Assembly: GCA_018343915.1 (NCBI GenBank)
Contig: JABRWF010000001.1
Coordinates: forward strand, 2,046,001 to 2,110,000
Reading direction: 5' to 3'
Length of the DNA stretch: 64,000 bases
From: Agroathelia rolfsii
Lineage: Eukaryota; Basidiomycota; Agaricomycetes; Amylocorticiales; Amylocorticiaceae
Shown: positions 55,601-64,000 of the stretch, piece by piece
Layout: every line of letters begins with the position of its first letter
How positions within the stretch are numbered: the first letter of the stretch is position 1
The notes under the pieces: generated by a model
Told to the model about the DNA's origin: nothing
What the model saw: the letters and a program-made list of their open reading frames with translations, nothing else
Database searches by the model: none
Made by a program: the position numbers and the translations under genes

Positions 55601-58382
55601 ATGCGTCCAGCAACTGTCTTTGCCTTCCTTGCAGCCTTGACGGGCGTAGTTCATGCCCAGTCATCCAACTCTGACTCCAACAATTCGCAGTCTCAGTCAC
55701 AGTCACAGTCTCAGTCTCAGTCGCAGTCGCAGTCGTCGTCAAGGAATGCCAGTATTTCCACGTATCTGACGACAAGCTACATCCCCACCACGGTGGTCTC
55801 GCACTCCGGCGACAATGCCGTCACTCTTACCACATCCATCCCAACCACGTTCAGTGCAGTGACCACTTTTACTCCTACATCTACCTCTTCGTCCACATCT
55901 TCGTCAACCTCTGCAACATCATCTGCATCTGCAACACCTACTCCGATAACGCTCGACACCAAACTAGACCCAGCCTTTGGGGTTCTTGGTGGCATTCTTA
56001 TCGTTACTGGCCTTCCCAGTGCTTTCTGGGGCCACAAAAACCGGTGGTAAGTTCAATCCGATCGGTGACTCAATTGAATGACGCATGTGCTGATCGCCCT
56101 CATGGTAGGACGTCATTCTTCATTACTGGATTCTATACATTGTCCCTTGTTTGTATAGTACTCATTCTGAATTATGGTGTTCTGCCTGCTATCAATCCGC
56201 CTAGTAAAAGCCTGCGAGGCGCCTTCGTGGCTGCCTCGACCGTCGCTGGCTTTGCAGGTGGTGCCATAACGATCTTCTTCTGGAAAAGCACAAGGTACTT
56301 CATCGGCGCATGGGGTGGCTTTGCATTCGCCCTGTGGATTCAGTGCTTTAGAGATGGTGGCCTCATCCGTCCTATAGGATTCAGGTGGATCTTGTACATC
56401 GGTATGTCCATCTATCTTTTTCTCCCAGTTTGATAACACAATTGATATCCTGCTTCTAGGCTGTGCAACAATTGGTTTCGTCTTGTGTACTATTCCAAAG
56501 CTCCATTATCATATTCTCCTCATCGCTACGGCCATCACGGGTGCATCTGCATTCATGTTGGGAGTGGACTGTTTCACTACTGCGGGACTCAAAGAGGTAT
56601 ATATTTCTAGAATTTTCGCATATGGTCTTCACTGATATAATCACATGATCATAGTTCTATATTTGGAACATCGGCTTCAACTCGCTCTTCCAGAAGTTCA
56701 CTAGCAAAGGAATCGAATTTCCAGTCTCTCAGACCATACAGATCGAGCTTGGGCTTCTTGCCGCTGTTGCGTTGATGGGCGCTGCCGTTCAGCTTCGTAT
56801 TCTCAAGATATTGCAGAGAAAACTCAAGGAGATTGAACAAGAGCAAAAGAAACGCGATGAAGAAGCAGAGTTGCAGGTGGCGGAGCATTTCGCTGGTATC
56901 AACGCTGAGCGCGATGACTGGGAACGCGAACATGGAGTCCCGTTCAGCAAGCACGAGCGTTCTAAGAGCGGGAGTGGCTTGTCGGCTGTGCCGCTTATGC
57001 AAAGCGTAGATTTCCCTGGCACCCCTACCACGTCCAGCCCTGGCCTTGATGAAAAGCGGTCGTATATGACCGGCACACGTTCACGATACCTGTCTGGGGA
57101 TCTTCTCGTTGGCGAAGACGGCATCGGTCGCGACGGCAGTCCCCGACCACCGAGTACTGTTCTCAACCTTGATCTCGGTCCTGGTATTGGAGAGGAAGTT
57201 CCCAAAGCATTTATTTCTGATGACGTGGGCAAAAGCGATAAGGATGAAGCCGGAAAGCAGAGTAGAGATGAGCTGCTGCAGGAAATCGCAGCTGTTCGCA
57301 AATCTATTGAGGTCCTCAAGGCGGAGGCCACCTCAATCAGCTCCGGCACTCGTTCTCGTCATCCTTCCCTTTCATCGCATCTGACTCTCGATCCCACGCA
57401 CTTACGCGCTCCCGTGGCGAGCACCTCGCGCTCGAGGGCCGTGTCTATGGAACTAGATACACTGCTGGGCGGCTCGAGTGCAGCGGCCCAAGAACCAGTT
57501 AAAAACCGGCCGAAGAGTACTCCTATCAACAATGTCGACTGGGATGCCTATGTGCAAGAGAGGCAGCTTCTTCAGCCCCCATCTGGTGTCACACTGCCTA
57601 TTCCCACCACGCCGCCGCCAGCACCATCCCCAACCGCTGAGAGGGTTAGAGTCTCGCCTGCTATCGCCGGGGCGCTCAACGCCCGTAGGCAACGCGAAAG
57701 CGCTCACGGTAGACCCAGTATGCACCGACGGGCAGAATCGGAAGACCTCTTGCGCACCTCGGCTTCTCATCATCGTAGCAACTCTAGCGCTGCCAATGCT
57801 GTCACAATCCTCCCTCCCCGTAAGCAGGAGATTGCTGCGCCAGTAGCACGACACCCTCCCCAGCCCTCGCGCGTCCACACGTTTGAGGAATTGTCGGAGC
57901 GTCATCGTGAGAAGATGCGGAATCTACAAGCCCCGGTCACGCAGGCTGAGCAGGATTCAGCGCAACTTGTGGCGGCCAAGGCGAGGTGGGAGCGATCTAT
58001 GGCGAACGAGAAGCGTGCTGTGGAGAAGAGGCAGGCGGACAAGGCGGATCAGCTGGCCAAGGAGACAAAGAAGTCGGGAGGAGATGGGCATCAACGCGCT
58101 CACTCTCGCAATCGTTCCTTGAGTGCAAGCAAGCTCGCAGCTTTTGATTCCCCTGCTTCTGGATCTTCGAGGCGCGTGTCTGCCATGAAGGTCGCGGAAT
58201 GGCAAAAGATGTCCACCCCGGAGCGTCCGGAACCCCGGCCTCAGCCTCAGGCGGCGGGTGGTAGTCATAATCGACGAGACTCGCGCATGGGCCATGGTAG
58301 TGGTGGAGCTGCCGGTGGGTTTATGTTCCCTGCTAATAATGCGCGACGTAACAGTGCCGCTGCACGCCCTCCAGTCAGTTGA
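55601..58382 (+). CDS. TM7S3/TM198-like (DUF4203) multi-pass membrane protein
   Basis: The start at 55601 gives a signal peptide (M-R-P-A-T-V-F-A-F-L-A-A-L-T-G-V-V-H-A) and then an extracytosolic Ser/Gln and Ser/Thr-rich stretch. The repeated S-Q is encoded by a CAGTCn-type microsatellite (55688-55738). About seven hydrophobic segments follow: F-G-V-L-G-G-I-L-I-V-T-G-L-P; F-I-T-G-F-Y-T-L-S-L-V-C-I-V-L-I-L; A-S-T-V-A-G-F-A-G-G-A-I-T; G-G-F-A-F-A-L-W-I; C-A-T-I-G-F-V-L-C-T-I; A-T-A-I-T-G-A-S-A-F-M; and I-E-L-G-L-L-A-A-V-A-L-M-G-A. This layout is that of fungal TM7S3/TM198-like proteins. The C-terminal half is a long cytosolic tail with a coiled coil (Q-R-K-L-K-E-I-E-Q-E-Q-K-K-R) and many Ser/Pro-rich segments. 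Stop at 58382. About 860 residues; the cellular role is unknown to me. Confidence 0.8.
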
Positions 58383-58869
58383 AGTCTCTTTCGCAGCTGA
58401 GTGAACAGTCTTCCTCTCCGTACTTTTTTCTTTTTCTTTTTCATACGGTTACACTGCACTTTCTCGGACCAGTACATTAGCATCAGAGATTTCCTTTTCC
58501 ATCGTATATTCTTCTTCTTCCCCTCCTTGCATGTTGTGTCCTTTCTTTCAAAACGTCACTCGTCATTCATGGACATTAGTATTACATCGCCATCATTTTC
58601 GACACCTCTCGCCCTGTGGAATACATCAGTTACATTTGTCGGTCGCTTCATTTGGACTTTATACGACGTTCATAGTAAATAGGGTGCTGTGCCAATAATT
58701 ATATTGTCTTTGATATTTCATCATATGGTTTGTGGGAAGTCGGGAAGTTACGCTGGTGGATGTGATTGTGGCCACCAGTTACCACCGGGTGGCGGTGGCG
58801 TCGGAGGCGTGGGCAAAAAGCATCTGCGCCTGTCCCACGGTCATCCTTACGCCTGGGAATATCCAGAAT
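58383..58869. other. Intergenic: membrane-protein 3' UTR and CSL promoter
   Basis: T-rich near 58420-58440 and 58500-58520. The CSL frame is open back to 58732, so the start could lie upstream of 58870. No other gene seen. Confidence 0.45.
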
Positions 58870-61541
58870 ATGCGGACGACGATACAGCCCTCGCTGCTGT
58901 CGACCGACCACAATGGTGTGTCGTCTGCAATCGCTGCCGTCTCTGCTGCTGCAGCTGCAGCATCACCAATCGATCAGCAGCATGTCTCTGCCTCCGTCCA
59001 ATTCAGTAGCACCAGTGATCTAAACAGTAGCAATAATAATACAACAAGGTCCTTGCCACCTTCCCACACAGTTAACGCTGTGTTAGTCAAGGTTGATTAT
59101 CGTTGCTTCGTCCATAACCCATTTCTGTTGCTGACGCTGCATTTGCTTGTTTCTCAGCAAGGCAAGAACAAGTCCAAGTCGTCGGCCCCTTCTTCTTCGT
59201 CTAAACAACAGACGCACAACGTGAACGCTGTACCTGGACCCTCATCATCCTCCTCTTCCTCGGCATCCCCTCATCCTGCGGCACCGCATATATCCTCGCC
59301 ATCGCAGCTTCCCGCGTCCCAGCAGCTCGGCGTAGGCGATACATCAACATTACAAGCTATATTGGCTGGGGTTAAAACTGGTGGTACGTCGTCTGCTAGT
59401 GTTTTGGATCCTGTACATGCTTGGGATGCAACGTCTTGTCCGGTTTCACCAGAAATGAACGAAAGTATCCCTCGTATTAGCCAGGTATGTGTATTTCTAT
59501 TTACATAATGGACTGACGCTTAATGACGCGTTATTATACTCATACAGACTGCCATTGGAAAGCGCAAAGCGGACGACTCCTCGTTCGAAGATAGCGACGA
59601 TCCACGCCGCAAGATTCGCAAGACGGTCAGCGAGGTGCTATCGCAGGATGCATCGCGTATTTCGCCCATGACGACCGTCGTGTGCCTCCATGCTGCCGTG
59701 GCACAAAAGTCGTATGGGTCCGAGAAGCGATTCCTGTGTCCGCCGCCCGTGGTGCATGTCGAAGGCCCTGTGTGGCACCTGCGCGGGCAACATATGTCGA
59801 TGGCGGTCGTGGCTGAGACGGGCGATCGATCGTACGAGCAGAGGGCAGAGCTGGATGCCAACATGTCGTCGAGTTTCAAATCGCTGCATGTAAACAGCTC
59901 GACCAAGGCGAAGAGCTTCCAGCTTTCACTCGATATTATTGATCCGCGACCAAGTTCTGCAGGCAGCGAAGGTAGTAGTGATGGGCAGGTGACCGGCCGC
60001 ACGTGGGCATCGTTCGATTCGGCTCCCGTCAGTATAATCTCGAAGCCATCGAAAAAGACGGCGAAGACGAGGAATATCTCTTCGTGTATACTTGCTGGCG
60101 GGCCTGTGTCGTTGTTTAACAGGATTAACTCGCAAACGGTTCGCACCAAGTATATGACGATTGAGAATCAATCATTGTTTGCCAGCAATGTAAATTGGTC
60201 CGCATTCAATGTCAATGTTGTACGGCGGCCACAAGATGTAATCGTTACGGGTGAGTGGTGCCGGCAAATTTATCTCTTCAGAATATTCACCTTTTGGTTT
60301 TATTTTTACTCTGCAGAGGGGCCACAACCCGTTACGTACGGGTCCGAGATAATGTTATCGGATACCCAAACGGGCATATCAACTACGTCTCTAATCATTC
60401 GTAAAGTAGATAAGGGGCGTGTCTCGCTCGAAGAAGGTGCACCGGTCAGCCAAATGCAGAAGATCGCCCTGCAACGCGTCAATGCGGACGGCTCACGACA
60501 TTATCTCTCGGCGGCCGGACCGATATCTGGCCCACCTGGCATAATGACGCCGCCAGCACCGGGGTCATCGCAACAAGCTTCGTCGCATGCTCTTCTTTTT
60601 CAAACACCGAGGATTCATGATGAAGTCAAAGACGGCATGCGTGTCTTCTTTGATGAAGTCGACGACTATTTGTGTTGGACCATTGTCGGCATCTGTGAGC
60701 ATATCGCCTGCTTCTTTCCATATCCCCCTCTTCTTTTTTTTCTTCTCTTTATTTTACCAACCATGCGGCGTTTTGGTGACCAATGTGATTGGCAGCTAAA
60801 TTCCAGTACACCTTCTTCGATGCGTTTGGACACAAGGACTCGATTCCCGATGCACCCATAACGCCATTTCCCACCTTGTTCACCGGGCCATGCTATCGGC
60901 CGACTGAGCACACAATCGAGCTGACGGTGTCGAATTTCTTCTATGTGGATCCCAAGACCAAGTCGCGTCGAGCTCTGGACGTCTATCTTGGCACGCTTGG
61001 TCCACTGCAACAGCGCATCTACGCCCAGCCTGCTGATGGAGCGGCATCGTTACAAAACATGGTTGAGATGCCGGCAACGGGTCAGGGCGTTATGATGGCG
61101 CCTAACAATGCACAGGCGATGGGTTATGGAGTTCACTCTATTGTATTTGTGCAACTACCTCCGCTGGAGGATATTTTAAGAGCACTGCAAGACGACGTGG
61201 GTAGGGACTCGTCAGGTGGTAGTGGTGGCAGCGGCGATCGCGAATCGTCTACCACTGGCAGCATAGACTCGACGACAGGGGCGACGACGGCTATTCCTGC
61301 GTCATCGATCAGTGGTCGGAGCTTGCCGCTGCTTTTCATTCGCCCTACAGATGGTGTGGGCTATCACTCTGGACGCACGGTTGTGTGCGAGAACGTGTTT
61401 CAGAACTTGGACCTGTCCAGTATTGCTTCTGCAGGCACGGGTGACGATGCCAGCTGGATCGCGGCTGCACAGGCAGCTGCAGTAGCCGCGGCCGCTGCCG
61501 CCGAGGGGGGACTGCATGGATGGAGTCTGCGGGTGATATGA
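58870..61541 (+). CDS. CSL (CBF1/Su(H)/LAG-1, RBP-J) family transcription factor
   Basis: DNA-binding factor of the family that serves Notch in animals; fungi have the factor (fission yeast Cbf11 and Cbf12) without Notch. The N-terminus is disordered and Ser/Ala-rich. The DNA-contacting Rel-like part reads H-A-A-V-A-Q-K-S-Y-G-S-E-K-R-F-L-C-P-P-P near 59690, close to the animal sequence. The beta-trefoil part has S-L-F-N-R-I-N-S-Q-T-V-R-T-K-Y near 60110. After an intron (about 60251-60316) comes G-S-E-I-M-L-S, then L-I-I-R-K-V-D-K-G-R and P-V-S-Q-M-Q-K. The C-terminal part has Q-Y-T-F-F-D-A-F-G and ends in an Ala-rich stretch, stop at 61541. The start at 58870 is the first ATG with a plausible context; 58732 is possible. 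An intron at about 59071-59157 may be spliced, as its removal keeps the frame. Confidence 0.88.
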
Positions 61542-62029
61542 GGGCAGTGTGGCCATCTTTAGGGATTGCATGTGTTACATCTTTTTAATTTGGCCATGTT
61601 CCATTTGAATGGAACACTTGGACATTCGAAGGGGTGGTTCTATCTTTGATGCTTGTTTTCATTGTTTTTTTTTTCTTTTTCTTTTTACTTTATTGTATTT
61701 TCTATCTTATTTTTTTTTCTAATCGTAATGCATGGAGACACCTCGGATGGATAACATCACGGATTACCAACGAGTGAGATTAGTGCTGATGGGAAAAAAC
61801 GTTTGCGGCGTTGGGGAAGGAATGAAATCCCTTGGGTTGTATCGATAAGATCTTGTGGAAATTAGCCAGGAAACTCAAAAGGACGGCCGAGTGCGTTCAT
61901 CCTGCTCCCGCTGCTTGCTCTCCACCGACTGCCATCCTCTCTATATCCGCATCCTCTTGCATATATATCCTTGCTCAAGGCATGTATTCATCTCCCTTCA
62001 TCGTGCTTACGACCAAGATCTCAGCCAAG
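61542..62029 (+). promoter_or_regulatory. CSL 3' UTR and pyruvate kinase promoter
   Basis: Starts with a T-rich stretch (61660-61715) fitting a 3' UTR. Near the gene are a CT-rich run (about 61896-61942) and a TATATAT box at 61962-61968, about 68 bp before the start codon. Both are common in promoters of strongly expressed fungal glycolytic genes. Confidence 0.5.
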
Positions 62030-64000
62030 ATGACCAGCCCCATGCCCGCCAACTCTATCCGCTCCCAGATCCAATGGAACTCGCAGCTGAGCACCGCCTC
62101 GGCGCCTAGGGCCACCGAGGAGACCAAGTTCTTGCGCAAGGTAGGCATTGATCTCTCCCTGCTCTGCGATGTACTTTTTCTCTATGCTCATGGTGGAAAA
62201 TGTTCATCGTTTTAGACCGCGATCATCGCAACCATCGGTATGATCTTAGAGTTGCTGGTGAACAGGCGGGCAGGAAATGCTTATCGTAATCATTCAAAGG
62301 TCCCAAGACTAACACTGTCGAGAAGCTCGCTGCGCTCAGGAAGGCTGGTGTCAATGTTGGTGCGTAAAAAAAAAAACGCGATTGATCTGTCTCTCATCTG
62401 GTTGCTAATCGCGAGATAACACAGTTCGCATGAACTTCTCCCATGGCTCGTACGAATACCACCAGAGTGTGATTGACAACACCAGGAAGATGGTTGCCGG
62501 TACGAGCATTTCTTGATCTGCATGCTTGGTGGGACCGCTCACGTATTTTTTTTTTCTTCTTCTAGAGGATCCCAACGGCCGCCCTGTTGCCATTGCCCTC
62601 GATAACGTGGGTGATAAGCGTCATTTTCCGTTTATTGCCTGCTGATCCGCTTTTTTACGTACACAGAAAGGCCCTGAGATCCGCACGGGTATCATGCGCA
62701 ACGGCCAAGACGTCAGTTGATTACGGGTGATTTAGTGCTCGGAACAGGATACTGACATCGTTTACTCTCATAGATCCCCATCAAGGCTGGCCACGAGTTC
62801 ACCATCACCACTGACCCCAAGCATCGCGAGATCTGCGACGACCAGGTTTTGTGGCTCGACTACGTATGTCTATAACTTGCCGCAGGAGATACAGACAAAA
62901 GATTGATTTGATTTCTTCATAGACCAACTTCCCCAAGGTGACTGCTCCCGGCAAGCTCGTGTACATTGATGATGGTAAGGGATATGGAATACCTAACTCG
63001 GACATGGCTGAGCTGAAATCAAATTAGGTGTCCTCTCCCTCCTCGTCCTTTCCATTGACGGCGACACCGTGCGCGTCCGGGCCATCAACAACGGTACCCT
63101 CTCTTCCCACAAGGGTGTCAACCTGCCCAACACCCCCGTCGATCTCCCTGCTCTGTCCGAGAAGGACAAGGCTGACCTTCGCTTCGGTGTCAAGAACGGC
63201 GTCGACATGGTCTTCGCCTCGTTCATCCGTCGTGCTCAGGATGTCACGGATATCCGTGCCGTCCTTGGCCCCGAGGGCGCTAACATCAAGATCATCGTCA
63301 AGATTGAGAACGAGCAGGGCGTCGAGAACTTTGACGAGATCTTGGAGGCGACCGACGGTGTCATGGTGGCCCGTGGTGATCTCGGTATCGAGATTCCCGC
63401 CAGCCAGGTCTTCCTTGCTCAGAAGATGATGATTGCCAAGTGCAACAAGGCCGGAAAGCCTGTTATTGTTGCCACTCAGATGCTCGAGGTATGTGCTTAT
63501 CGTTGCATTCAAGTTTCATAGCGGTCAACTGACTATAACCCTAGTCCATGACGGTGATTTTATCTTGGTATATGCGTTGAGTGAATAAATGCCTTACGCT
63601 TTTGTTTGATAGTACAACCCTCGTCCCACTCGTGCTGAAGTCAGTGATGTCGCCAATGCTGTTCTCGATGGTGCCGACTGTGTCATGTTGTCCGGTGAGA
63701 CTGCCAAGGGTAACTACCCCGTCGAGGCTGGTATGTATATACATTTAGACTTGATGATCTGCAGAGGCTAACTCCGTTTGTCATAGTCCTGATGATGGCG
63801 GAGACCTGCTTGCTGGCCGAGTCTGCCATCTGCTACCCACCTTTGCTCGAGGATCTCCGAAACAGCCAAACCCACCCCACGCCCACTGCAGAGAGTGTTG
63901 CGATCGCTGCCGTGTCTGCTGCCATGGAGCAGGCCGCTGATGCTATCCTTGTTCTCTCCACCAGTGGCGAGACTGCTCGCCTGGTTTCCAAGTATCGCCC
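62030..64000 (+). CDS. PYK1: Pyruvate kinase (3' partial)
   Basis: Last step of glycolysis: phosphoenolpyruvate plus ADP to pyruvate plus ATP; cytosolic. The start at 62030 gives [16 protein letters not shown]. Many small exons follow: [41 protein letters not shown], the active-site block [27 protein letters not shown], a 9-nt exon S-M-T, then [17 protein letters not shown] and [11 protein letters not shown]. The reading frame runs off the window in the C-terminal effector domain ([12 protein letters not shown]). At least eleven introns can be seen in 2 kb. Confidence 0.97.
63545..63553 (+). other. 9-nt microexon of pyruvate kinase
   Basis: TCCATGACG, bordered by ...CCCTAG and GTGATT, both flanking introns in phase 0. 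It encodes Ser-Met-Thr of the conserved Q-M-L-E-S-M-T-Y-N-P-R-P-T-R motif, which would be broken without it. Confidence 0.93.

Noticed and set aside
61832..62029. Upstream in-frame extension of pyruvate kinase
   Set aside because: The extension is Cys-rich, overlaps the CT-rich promoter and TATA-like box, and has no counterpart in the family; the ATG at 62030 matches the usual N-terminus.

Overview
The window is nuclear DNA of a filamentous fungus, most likely a mushroom-type basidiomycete (Agaricomycete). Reasons: genes are dense and split by many 45-70 nt introns; genes lie on both strands with short shared promoters; and the gene set fits (NUS1, alpha-SNAP, REV3, PEX16, DNA2, a BCK1-type MAPKKK, and a CSL/RBP-J-type transcription factor, a family kept in basidiomycetes and lost from most ascomycetes). 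The species cannot be told from the sequence alone. Most genes are spliced, so the CDS spans given here run from start codon to stop codon and include introns.

Layout. 0-10 kb: a secreted tannase/feruloyl esterase (5' end cut by the window), a DUF2235 hydrolase, NUS1 (dolichol synthesis), SEC17/alpha-SNAP, and phosphoacetylglucosamine mutase on a short divergent promoter with SEC17. 10-19 kb: a DUG3-type glutamine amidotransferase, the PP2A scaffold subunit (TPD3), a small divergent USP-type deubiquitinase with a C-terminal membrane anchor, a 1.8 kb stretch with no supportable gene, and glucose-6-phosphate 1-epimerase. 19-30 kb: REV3 (DNA polymerase zeta), a small four-helix-type membrane protein, DPH7, and an MFS transporter of the TPO type.

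30.5-36.1 kb: a full-length non-LTR retrotransposon (LINE) with two intact ORFs and a perfect 11-bp target-site duplication. It landed 45 bp upstream of the start codon of a WRAP73/WDR8 gene, in the promoter shared with the MFS transporter. 36-47.7 kb: WRAP73, a GID8-type E3 ligase subunit, a BCK1-type MAPKKK, and PEX16. 47.7-64 kb: DNA2 (tail to tail with PEX16), an MRH4-like mitochondrial DEAD-box helicase, a TM7S3/TM198-like membrane protein, a CSL transcription factor, and pyruvate kinase (3' end cut by the window).

Most of the window is housekeeping, without an operon-like theme. The points most worth a second look are the tail-anchored mini-USP at 14.9-16.2 kb, the apparently young LINE and its single-stop ORF1/ORF2 junction, several introns that only work with GC-AG borders, a 9-nt microexon in pyruvate kinase, and a probable Kex2 cleavage site in the tannase. 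No CRISPR array, rRNA or tRNA gene was seen.
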